Of a DNA stretch of 64,000 nt, positions 1 to 6,968 are shown piece by piece; position 1 is the stretch's first letter; every line of letters starts with the position of its first letter. The notes beneath the pieces are model-generated. The model saw only the letters and a program-made list of their open reading frames with translations, ran no database searches and had not been told where the DNA came from. The position numbers and the translations under genes were made by a program. The DNA lies in the NCBI RefSeq assembly GCF_001293465.1, contig NZ_JSYZ01000009.1, positions 475,090 to 539,089 of the forward strand, written 5' to 3'. Source of the DNA: Pseudomonas asplenii. GTDB lineage: Bacteria > Pseudomonadota > Gammaproteobacteria > Pseudomonadales > Pseudomonadaceae.

Positions 1-62
1 AATTTCGTACACAGCCTAGACCTGGTCGGTGAACACGACTCATGTCGGCCAACCAGTGCCTG

Positions 63-356
63 TCAGTAACCCGCTTCCCGCTGATGCCGGAAGGCCAGGA
101 CATACACCGCTTCTTCCGCAGGAACAAAGCGGTAGAGTGCAACATAGCCGCCATCACCAAAAGCAATGACCAGCTCGCGCAACTCAGGTAATTCAACGAA
201 GGGTCTACCTATGAGTGGATCCGTCTCCAGACGCATCAATTGCTGCTCAATGACTTGAGCCGCCCTGCGTGAGACCTGACGATCCTTATCCAGCAGAAAA
301 CAACGGCAACGCTCCAACCCTTCAGCGGCAACCGCCGTCACAATCAATCGTGGCAC
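63..356 (-). CDS. RelE/ParE-family toxin of a type II toxin-antitoxin pair
   Basis: A 97-residue protein with the small basic RelE/ParE toxin layout: an N-terminal alpha-helical hairpin with many Arg/Lys and Gln residues, then a beta-rich C-terminus (GGYVALYRF..., VYVLAFRHQREAGY) that matches the conserved end of ParE-like toxins, where an aromatic-Arg/His strand precedes the terminus. ParE proteins poison gyrase and RelE proteins cleave mRNA; the sequence alone does not decide which applies here. Its start lies inside the last codons of the upstream antitoxin gene (13-base overlap), so the two are translationally coupled. The family is confident; the cellular target is unknown. Confidence 0.8.
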   Translation of the reverse strand: MPRLIVTAVAAEGLERCRCFLLDKDRQVSRRAAQVIEQQLMRLETDPLIGRPFVELPELRELVIAFGDGGYVALYRFVPAEEAVYVLAFRHQREAGY

Positions 357-616
357 TTGGGAAGCTCCGATTCTTCCTCGGTCCCCCAGGTTTTAAGCCA
401 GTCGCGGGTCTCGGTCCCGGTCAAATGCTGTCCCGTTTCCTGGTAGGCCCTCCACGAGGCCAACGCTTCCTGCTTGAAACTTTCCCGCGCCTCCTCTCGC
501 TCCACATACTGAGAGATAGCTTCACGCATGATCCAGTGCGCCGAGCGTTGTCGGGCTCCCGCCAATTGCTGGATGCGGAGCTTCAAGTCCTCATCGATCT
601 TGATCGAGGTCGCCAT
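344..616 (-). CDS. Ribbon-helix-helix (CopG/ParD-like) antitoxin
   Basis: A 90-residue protein opening with a ribbon-helix-helix DNA-binding fold: a short beta strand (MATSIKIDEDLKLRIQQLA) followed by two helices that include ERSAHWIMREAI-like residues typical of CopG/ParD repressors. The acidic, tryptophan-containing C-terminal half would wrap the toxin. It precedes and overlaps the toxin gene, the usual antitoxin-first order, and should repress the operon with the toxin as co-repressor. A GAGAAGA ribosome binding site precedes the ATG. A short inverted repeat lies 29 bases upstream of the start and is a candidate operator. Confidence 0.82.
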   Translation of the reverse strand: MATSIKIDEDLKLRIQQLAGARQRSAHWIMREAISQYVEREEARESFKQEALASWRAYQETGQHLTGTETRDWLKTWGTEEESELPKCHD

Positions 617-644
617 GTCGTCTTCTCATATATTCATAGGTATC

Positions 645-659
645 ACCTTTGAATAAGGT
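645..659. promoter_or_regulatory. Candidate operator of the toxin-antitoxin operon
   Basis: The arms ACCTT and AAGGT are separated by TGAAT in an AT-rich stretch just upstream of the antitoxin start. Ribbon-helix-helix antitoxins usually bind short inverted repeats overlapping their own promoter. The repeat is seen in the sequence; its role is inferred. Confidence 0.35.
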
Positions 660-1013
660 AACAAGCACACTGTACCCCGTCCATTCATCCAAAAGCAGCC
701 TGATGAACGGGTACGAGCCACTCCCGAGCCTGGCAAAAAGAAAAGGCCTACGAAATAACAAGACACATACATCTATTGCGTAGGCGGGGTCCGGCTACTA
801 GATTTGGGAGCAATTCTCCCAGGCACGGCAGGACTGCGCCGCCGGTAACAACCGACACGCTTTCGAAACAGGCTTCCTGTTTCGCCTGCAGGAGCAGTTG
901 TTCGCAACGGCAAGGGAGGGCCTGACACACAAGGAGACGACGGCATCGCGATCCGTTCGGACCACCATCAGGCGAGACACTCGTCGCCGAAGACCTGAAT
1001 AACGCGCACGAAC
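660..1013. other. Intergenic stretch without a supported gene
   Basis: I see no gene with plausible start, ribosome binding site and family resemblance here. The only structure is a perfect 9-bp inverted repeat (CGAAACAGG, loop CTT, CCTGTTTCG) at 864-884, without a T tract. The segment separates the toxin-antitoxin pair from the tRNA terminator. Confidence 0.5.
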
Positions 1014-1044
1014 AAAAACGCCGCTCATTGCTGAGCGGCGTTTT
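1014..1044 (-). terminator. Intrinsic terminator of the tRNA operon
   Basis: A GC-rich hairpin with 13-bp arms (AAAACGCCGCTCA / TGAGCGGCGTTTT, loop TTGC) sits 10 bases after the last tRNA on the minus strand, ending in a U tract in that direction. It is near-symmetrical and could work both ways. Confidence 0.85.
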
Positions 1045-1053
1045 CATTTAATT

Positions 1054-1129
<76 letters not shown>

Positions 1130-1132
1130 AAA

Positions 1133-1208
1133 TGGCGTCCCCTAGGGGACTCGAACCCCTGTTACCGCCGTGAAAGGGCGGTGTCCTAGGCCACTAGACG
1201 AAGGGGAC
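1133..1208 (-). tRNA. tRNA-Glu (TTC), second copy in transcription order
   Basis: A 76-nt cloverleaf starting GTCCCCTTCGTCTAG and ending in encoded CCA. The anticodon loop CTTTCAC gives TTC, reading GAA/GAG. It is separated from the downstream tRNA-Gly by only three bases and is identical to the copy at 1393-1468. Confidence 0.97.
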
Positions 1209-1314
1209 ACGCTACCCGGAACACATGGTGTGTGTGTTACGGTGCCCAGAATCACATCCGAAGACCTGACCCTGGTTTCACTCGACCCTGCCCGAAGGCA
1301 AGACCGTTTAAAAT

Positions 1315-1390
<76 letters not shown>

Positions 1391-1392
1391 AT

Positions 1393-1468
1393 TGGCGTCC
1401 CCTAGGGGACTCGAACCCCTGTTACCGCCGTGAAAGGGCGGTGTCCTAGGCCACTAGACGAAGGGGAC
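1393..1468 (-). tRNA. tRNA-Glu (TTC), first copy in transcription order
   Basis: A 76-nt cloverleaf identical to 1133-1208, anticodon TTC, encoded CCA. It is the promoter-proximal gene of the array, starting about 60 bases after the -10 element at 1530-1535. Confidence 0.97.
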
Positions 1469-1529
1469 ACGCTACAACATTCACTCCCTGCCGCGTTTCG
1501 CTGTGTGCTTTACGCTGCAAGTGGCGCGC

Positions 1530-1558
1530 ATTCTATGGATGGTTCGCAGGGTCGTCAA
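1530..1558 (-). promoter_or_regulatory. Sigma-70 promoter of the tRNA operon
   Basis: On the minus strand the -35 element TTGACG (1553-1558) and -10 element TAGAAT (1530-1535) are separated by exactly 17 bases. A GC-rich discriminator (GCGCGCC) follows, as in stringently controlled stable-RNA promoters. Upstream of the -35 is an A/T-rich run at about 1563-1588 that resembles an UP element. Confidence 0.8.
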
Positions 1559-1815
1559 CCCCCAAAGATAAATTTATTTAAATCAATGACTTCGCCCCGC
1601 TTTGCAGCCCTTTTGGAAGCGTTCTCGCGTCCTGGGTTTGACGCCTGTATTCTGGCGCTCGACAAGACGCTATAGTCCGCCAGCCTAAATAGTGGCAATG
1701 TGCACATATCTCTGGAGAAGCACTCTGGCGCCGTGCAGCACGTCATTCGACGCTATCAGCGATAACGCCAAGCCACTACACTGATTCTGCACTACACCTT
1801 GAAGAGGTCTTAACG
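1559..1815. other. Divergent promoter region between the tRNA operon and the membrane protein gene
   Basis: The left part carries the AT-rich upstream region of the tRNA promoter. The right part must contain the promoter of the rightward gene at 1816; a TATAGT hexamer near 1668 is a possible -10, but no convincing -35 pairs with it. No small gene is evident. Confidence 0.4.
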
Positions 1816-2580
1816 GTGACACCACTCATGATCACCCTGCTGGTCGCAGCCGGGATCTTTCTCCTGATCGGCATCGGCTTCCTCAACCATATGGCCGAGA
1901 ACAGCAAGCTGGAAAAGGCTCGCCTCAAGGTCGAACTCGGCGATCGCCTGCGTCGTTGCGGCGAACTCACCGAAACCTTCCCCGGCCAGTTCATGAGCCC
2001 CGGGCTCAAGCTGCTGCTGACGCGCCTGGAACTCAACGTCACCCAGCGCCTGCTGAACATGGAAAAGGGCAACGAGCGCCTCAAGACCCGCATCGCCGAA
2101 CTCAACGGCCTGGTTGCCCAGGGCGAATCGATCCCGATCAACAATCCAACCGCGCCGATCCAGACCGAAGCCAAGGCCAAGGACGTACGCTTCCTGCTCG
2201 AAGCCATGCACAGCCAGATCACCCGCGCCGCACAGGAAGGCTTCCTGCCCGCCAACGAGGCCAAGCAATGGATTCGCGAGGTTCGCCATATCCTGGTGCT
2301 GCTGCACATTGAGTTCTTCAACAACCTCGGGCAGCAGGCCTTGCAACAGGAACAACCAGGGCAGGCACGCCTGGCCTTCGAGCGGGGCGCGCAGTACCTG
2401 CGCAAGCAGCAGGAACCGGCGATGTATGCCGAACAGCTGCAACTGATGGAAAAACTGCTGGCCCGGGCCAATGCGCTGGTGCTGGAGACGTCCCAGCCGG
2501 CCGAGGACGATGTGAACGAGTTGACCCAGGGGCTCAAGGAAGTCGAGGCGGACTGGAAGAAGAAGGCGATCTACGACTGA
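1816..2580 (+). CDS. Membrane-anchored coiled-coil protein of unknown function
   Basis: A 254-residue protein that I do not recognise. Residues 4-24 form one hydrophobic segment (ITLLVAAGIFLLIGIGFL), probably an uncleaved N-terminal anchor with the rest in the cytoplasm. The remainder is charged and mostly helical, with heptad-like Leu spacing at about 30-110 and two helical-hairpin stretches around 150-250 that have the look, though not a proven match, of tetratricopeptide-like repeats. The start is GTG at 1816, eight bases after GAGG; an in-frame ATG at 1828 is the alternative. It stands alone between the tRNA operon and a bidirectional terminator. Confidence 0.7.
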   Translation: MTPLMITLLVAAGIFLLIGIGFLNHMAENSKLEKARLKVELGDRLRRCGELTETFPGQFMSPGLKLLLTRLELNVTQRLLNMEKGNERLKTRIAELNGLVAQGESIPINNPTAPIQTEAKAKDVRFLLEAMHSQITRAAQEGFLPANEAKQWIREVRHILVLLHIEFFNNLGQQALQQEQPGQARLAFERGAQYLRKQQEPAMYAEQLQLMEKLLARANALVLETSQPAEDDVNELTQGLKEVEADWKKKAIYD

Positions 2581-2615
2581 GGCGGGTTGGCGGTGAGAAT
2601 GGCCGCCGTTGGCGG

Positions 2616-2642
2616 TTCGCGGGCAAGCCCGGCTCCTGCAGG
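2616..2642. repeat. Single REP-type element
   Basis: This 27-base segment matches the core of the other REP copies in the window (TTCGCGGGCAAGCCCGGCTCCT...). Unlike the other four loci, no clear inverted partner follows within 100 bases. It lies in the 3' untranslated region of the preceding gene. Confidence 0.75.
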
Positions 2643-2762
2643 GGATGGTTGTGGTGCCAACAAACCTTGGAGCGGAAGCTGTCCGCGAATGGGCTTTCAA
2701 GCCAGACTCATGACCTTGGAGCCCCCCAAGAGATCGAACCAGGTTCATGTTTCGACAGGCAT

Positions 2763-2796
2763 AAAAAAACGGACACGCCAGCGTGTCCGTTTTTTT
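2763..2796. terminator. Bidirectional intrinsic terminator
   Basis: A perfect 16-bp inverted repeat (arms 2763-2778 and 2781-2796, with A7 and T7 at the outer ends) lies between the converging genes at 1816-2580 and 2824-3168. It should end transcription from both sides. Confidence 0.9.
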
Positions 2797-2823
2797 ATGC
2801 CTGGAGCCAATGCCCGAACGGCA

Positions 2824-3168
2824 TCAGGCTACCGGATTCAGCGGCTTTTCCGGGTACCAGACGTCCAGCAGCGGGCTGACTTCGACCGAGGTCAGTTCGC
2901 TGCGGCCCTTGAGCCAGGCTTCAACGGCAGCGCGCTGCTCTTCGGAAACCGAGCCACGCTTGATCAGGCAGACCAGACCGAAGTCATCGCCACCGACATA
3001 GCCCAGACCGTTGGCTTCCATGGCTTCCTTCAGGAAAGCGTCGAGGAACGCATCGATAGCCTGTTCACTCAGGTCTTCTTTGAAATCCAGGTTCAGCTCG
3101 AAACCCAGCTCTTGAAACTCATCCACGCACAGTTTTTTGCGCAGACGCCGGGAACGGTTGGTCGCCAT
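2824..3168 (-). CDS. yggL: YggL family 50S ribosome-associated protein (DUF469)
   Basis: The 114-residue product begins MATNRSRRLRKKLCVDEFQE and keeps the YggL/DUF469 signature: a basic N-terminus, the ELGFELN block, then a helix-rich core with LLDVWYP near the end. E. coli YggL binds the 50S subunit, so a ribosome-associated role is likely. The ATG at 3168 was preferred over an in-frame start 11 codons upstream because GAGGA lies just ahead of it and because homologues start there. It is divergent from dacB, the same pairing as in other Pseudomonas. Confidence 0.88.
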   Translation of the reverse strand: MATNRSRRLRKKLCVDEFQELGFELNLDFKEDLSEQAIDAFLDAFLKEAMEANGLGYVGGDDFGLVCLIKRGSVSEEQRAAVEAWLKGRSELTSVEVSPLLDVWYPEKPLNPVA

Positions 3169-3400
3169 GAAACAATCCTCAAAAGTAATAACGGGCGGCA
3201 CTTTAGCAGTTTAAGGGCGCAATTGCCCGGCTCCGTGCGCAACACCGACCGAACGGCAGGAAAAATTCGCGCGAACGCCATGGCCGGCGGCCCCCCACGA
3301 GCACCAGCCTGATGCATAATGCCGTCACTTTCATGACCGTTGAGGGCTTTTTTATCCACGCCCTCGTATTTTTCCCCTCGGCTGCAGGGCTTTATTGCAC

Positions 3401-4858
3401 ATGACCAAATCTTTACGCCCATGGCTACTCGCCAGTTTTCTCCTGCCCCTGGCACTCCCCGCTTACGCCGCTCCCGTCAACACCACCCTATCCCCCAAAG
3501 TCCAGCAGGCGATCAAGGCCAACAAGCTGCAGGACAATGCCCTGTCGCTGGTCACGCTGCCGCTCGACGGCCCCGGCACCCCGACGGTGTTCAACGCCGA
3601 TGTGTCGGTGAACCCGGCCTCGACCATGAAGCTGATCACCACCTATTCCGCCCTGGAAATGCTTGGCCCCAATCACCAGTGGAAAACCGAGTTCTATACC
3701 GACGGCACCCTGAGCGACGGCATCCTCAACGGCAACCTGTACCTCAAGGGCGGCGGCGACCCCAAGCTGAACATGGAAAAGCTCTGGCTGCTGATGCGCG
3801 ACCTGCGGGCCAACGGCGTGACCCAGGTGACCGGCGACCTGGTGCTCGACCGCAGTTTCTTCGTCCCACCGCAACAACTGCCGGAGTTCGACGACGACGG
3901 CAACGACGAGAACCGGCCGTTCCTGGTCAAGCCCGATGCCCTGCTGGTCAACCTCAAGGCGCTGCGCTTCGTGGCCCGCAACGACTCGGGCAAGGTGCTG
4001 GTCTCGGTCGAGCCGCCGATCGCCAGCATCCACATCGATAACCAGGTCAAGGTGATCAACGCCAAGCAGTGCAGCGGCGATGTGCGCTACAACCCGGTAA
4101 CCCAGGCCGACGGTTCGACCACTGTCACCGTCAGCGGCCAATTGGCCGAGGGCTGCAGCTCGCAGACCTACCTGTCGCTGCTCGACCACCCGACCTACAC
4201 CGCCGGTGCCGTACGCGCCATCTGGAAGGAACTGGGCGGCAGCATCCAGGGCAAGGACCGCCAGGACGTGGTGCCCAAGGACGCCAAGGTCCTGGCCCGC
4301 GCCTTCTCGCCGGACCTGACGGAGATCATCCGCGACATCAACAAATACAGTAACAACACCATGGCCCAGCAGTTGTTCCTCAGCCTGGGCGCGAAATTCC
4401 GCAACGATGCCGACGGCGACGACGCCAAGGCCGCCCAGCGGGTCATCCGCCAGTGGCTGGCGCAAAAGGGCATCACCGCCCCGCACCTGGTGATGGAAAA
4501 CGGCTCCGGTCTGTCGCGCTCCGAGCGCGTCAGTGCACGTGAAATGGCCAGCATGCTGCAGGCGGCCTGGAAGAGCCCCTATGCCGCGGAGTTCATCAGT
4601 TCGCTGCCGATCACCGGCATGGACGGCACCATGCGCAAGCGCCTGAAACACACGGCGATGTCGGGCGAGGCGCATATCAAGACCGGCACCCTGAACACCG
4701 TGCGGGCGATTGCCGGCTTCAGCCGCGACAGCAATGGCACGACCTGGGCGGTGGTGGCGATTCTCAACGATCCGAAACCCTGGGGCGCTTCCTCGATACT
4801 CGACCAGGTTCTGCTGGACCTGTATCGCCAGCCACGGCCGGCCCGGTCCGACGACTGA
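3401..4858 (+). CDS. dacB: D-alanyl-D-alanine carboxypeptidase/endopeptidase (PBP4, class C)
   Basis: The 485-residue protein starts with a signal peptide ending near ALPAYA. It carries the three penicillin-binding motifs: S-x-x-K as STMK in NPASTMKLITTYSALE, S-x-N as SNN in INKYSNNTMAQQ, and K-T-G in HIKTGTLNTV. The long insertion between the first two motifs is typical of class C low-molecular-mass PBPs, which cleave D-Ala-D-Ala ends and cross-links in the periplasm. ATG at 3401 was chosen; a TTG two codons upstream is also open. In several pseudomonads loss of dacB raises AmpC beta-lactamase, which is family knowledge and not visible here. Confidence 0.93.
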   Translation: MTKSLRPWLLASFLLPLALPAYAAPVNTTLSPKVQQAIKANKLQDNALSLVTLPLDGPGTPTVFNADVSVNPASTMKLITTYSALEMLGPNHQWKTEFYTDGTLSDGILNGNLYLKGGGDPKLNMEKLWLLMRDLRANGVTQVTGDLVLDRSFFVPPQQLPEFDDDGNDENRPFLVKPDALLVNLKALRFVARNDSGKVLVSVEPPIASIHIDNQVKVINAKQCSGDVRYNPVTQADGSTTVTVSGQLAEGCSSQTYLSLLDHPTYTAGAVRAIWKELGGSIQGKDRQDVVPKDAKVLARAFSPDLTEIIRDINKYSNNTMAQQLFLSLGAKFRNDADGDDAKAAQRVIRQWLAQKGITAPHLVMENGSGLSRSERVSAREMASMLQAAWKSPYAAEFISSLPITGMDGTMRKRLKHTAMSGEAHIKTGTLNTVRAIAGFSRDSNGTTWAVVAILNDPKPWGASSILDQVLLDLYRQPRPARSDD

Positions 4859-4895
4859 CGCCTCTCGTCGAAACGGTGGTGCGGCGACCGGATCC

Positions 4896-6854
4896 TCAGT
4901 CCTGCTCCACCATCACCCGGTCACGGCCATTCTGCTTGGCCAGGTAGACCCCAGAGTCCGCCCGCAGCAACAGGGCGTCGGCCCCTTCCCCCGCCCGCCA
5001 GCTGGCGATGCCGAAACTCGCCGTCACCTGGCCGACCCGCTCGAAGGGCGTGGCCCGCAGCCCCAGCCACAACTCCAGGGCCAGGGTCTCGGCCTGTTCG
5101 GCGTCGGTATTGGGACACAACACCATGAATTCCTCGCCCCCCAGGCGACAGAACACATCGGTGCGTCGCAGGCGATGATTGATCCGCTGGCACAGCTCCT
5201 TGAGCACCCGATCGCCTTCGGCATGACCGTACTGATCGTTGATGCGCTTGAAATGATCGATATCGAGCATGATCACCGCCAAGTGGTCAGACCCACGCTG
5301 CACCCGCGCCAGCTCGACCCGTAGCCGTTCCTGGAAGTAGCGCCGGTTGTAGATGCCGGTCAGAGAATCGGTGACCGACAGCGCCCGCAGCTCCTCCTCG
5401 ACCCGCTTGAGATCGGAGATATCCGAGAGGTAGCCGTGCCAGAGCACGGCGCCGTCGGGCAGGCGTTCGGGCGTGGCCTCGCCACGCAACCAGCGCAGCC
5501 CACGGGTGGGCAGCAGCACGCGGAATTCCTCGCGCCAGGGGCTGAGCTGCCCCGCCGAAACCTGGATCGAAGCCCGCAGCGGGTCCAGGTCATCCGGGTG
5601 TACCCGCTCGAACGCCGGCTCGGCATCCTCCTGCAGGCGTTGGGTATCGACCTCGAACATATCCCCGGTGCCGGCGCTGACATAGACGAAATGCGCACTG
5701 CCGTCGAGATTGAGCTGGTACTGATAGATGCTGCCGGGCACGTTGGCACTGAGCTTTTCCAGCAACAGGTCACGGCCGCGCAATTGCGCGGTGCGCTGCT
5801 CCACCAGGCGCAGGGCGCGCTGGCGCTGGCTGACCAGGTTGTACAGCAAGGCACTGAGCAGCACGCTCAGGAGCCCACCCAGTACCCCCAGGCTGACCAC
5901 CGACGAATGATTGGACTGCATGAAGGCTTCGCTGGGGTTGAGGGTGACCTGGTAATCGCGATCGGCCAGCCGCAACAGGCGTACGGCCACCAGTGCACTC
6001 TCCGCCGGCGGATTGAGCGACTGGTACAACAGCTCGTGCTCGGCGGCGGTCGACAGGTCGAGAATGCGCACCGACAGATTGTCGTGGCTCTGCTCCGGCA
6101 AGCCGTCGGCCACCAGTTGGCGCATGCTGATCACCGCCAGTACGTAGCCAAGGGGCCCCGGTTGCGGCTGCCCGACGGTGGCCGACATGACCACCGGAGC
6201 CACCAGCAAGGCCCCACGGGCGTAATCCGGCTCGACGCCTACCAGGTTCAACGGCGGCGAAATCGCCATGAGGCCAGATTGGCGGGCACGCTCCAGGGTC
6301 TCCCGGCGCTGGGGTTGCGCCAACAGGTCATGACCCAGCGGCGAGCCGAGGGAGCTTTGGGTCTCGCTGTAGAGCACCGGCACGTACTCGTCCCGTACGC
6401 TCGCCGGACGCAGGCGCCCCTGGGCATCGAGCTCCCGGATGGAAAAATCGCCGAACCCCTCGGCCCGGACCCGCCGCTCGAACAGTTTGCGTGCACTGCC
6501 TCCGACCCGTGGCGCCCAGGCATAGGCCTGGGTGCGCAGCAGCAGCGGCCGGGCATAACCGGCGAACTCGCGGCGCGACACCACATCGGAATTGACGAAA
6601 AAGCGCCGCAGGCTGTCGAGCCGCTGCACCTGATCGTCGAAGCGCTCCTCGATACGGCTGAAACGCTCGCTGGCCAACAGCTCGAAACGCTGCTGCAACT
6701 GGCGCTCATAAAGACCGCGGGTCCCAACGGCCAGCAGCAGCGTCAGCAGCCCACCGCCGAGCAGGACCAGCACGGCGACCAGCCACGCGGAGGCATCCTC
6801 GCTGATAAAGCCAAGAATCTTGGGGCGTACGGCATGCGACGACATAGGCGACAA
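4896..6854 (-). CDS. Membrane diguanylate cyclase, CHASE-PAS-GGDEF
   Basis: A 652-residue protein with a transmembrane helix at about 22-45, a periplasmic CHASE-like sensor region at about 70-310, a second transmembrane helix at about 322-345, a PAS domain at about 365-480 and a C-terminal GGDEF domain. The active-site loop is GGEEF (572-576), a catalytically competent variant. RRTD at 563-566 forms the RxxD product-inhibition site five residues upstream. It should make cyclic di-GMP in response to an external ligand; the ligand is unknown. There is no EAL domain. It is convergent with dacB, 37 bases away, and transcribed like rlmKL. Confidence 0.9.
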   Translation of the reverse strand: MSPMSSHAVRPKILGFISEDASAWLVAVLVLLGGGLLTLLLAVGTRGLYERQLQQRFELLASERFSRIEERFDDQVQRLDSLRRFFVNSDVVSRREFAGYARPLLLRTQAYAWAPRVGGSARKLFERRVRAEGFGDFSIRELDAQGRLRPASVRDEYVPVLYSETQSSLGSPLGHDLLAQPQRRETLERARQSGLMAISPPLNLVGVEPDYARGALLVAPVVMSATVGQPQPGPLGYVLAVISMRQLVADGLPEQSHDNLSVRILDLSTAAEHELLYQSLNPPAESALVAVRLLRLADRDYQVTLNPSEAFMQSNHSSVVSLGVLGGLLSVLLSALLYNLVSQRQRALRLVEQRTAQLRGRDLLLEKLSANVPGSIYQYQLNLDGSAHFVYVSAGTGDMFEVDTQRLQEDAEPAFERVHPDDLDPLRASIQVSAGQLSPWREEFRVLLPTRGLRWLRGEATPERLPDGAVLWHGYLSDISDLKRVEEELRALSVTDSLTGIYNRRYFQERLRVELARVQRGSDHLAVIMLDIDHFKRINDQYGHAEGDRVLKELCQRINHRLRRTDVFCRLGGEEFMVLCPNTDAEQAETLALELWLGLRATPFERVGQVTASFGIASWRAGEGADALLLRADSGVYLAKQNGRDRVMVEQD

Positions 6855-6924
6855 CTCATCACGCCGGCGTGTTTACATCACTTTGGCTTCGACTGAGTTA
6901 TAGCTATTAGCCAGTAGATTAGCC

Positions 6925-6959
6925 AGCCCCGGAGCCCGGAAAAACCGGGCTCCGGGGCT
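6925..6959 (-). terminator. Strong hairpin after rlmKL
   Basis: Two 15-bp arms, perfectly complementary, surround a five-base loop ten bases after the rlmKL stop codon. In the minus direction there is no long U tract after the stem, so it may act as an mRNA 3' end stabiliser as well as, or instead of, an intrinsic terminator. Confidence 0.6.
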
Positions 6960-6968
6960 GCTGACGGA

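Noticed and set aside
864..884. A terminator or small RNA at a 9-bp inverted repeat
   Set aside because: There is no T tract on either strand and no gene to end, so only the repeat itself is recorded.
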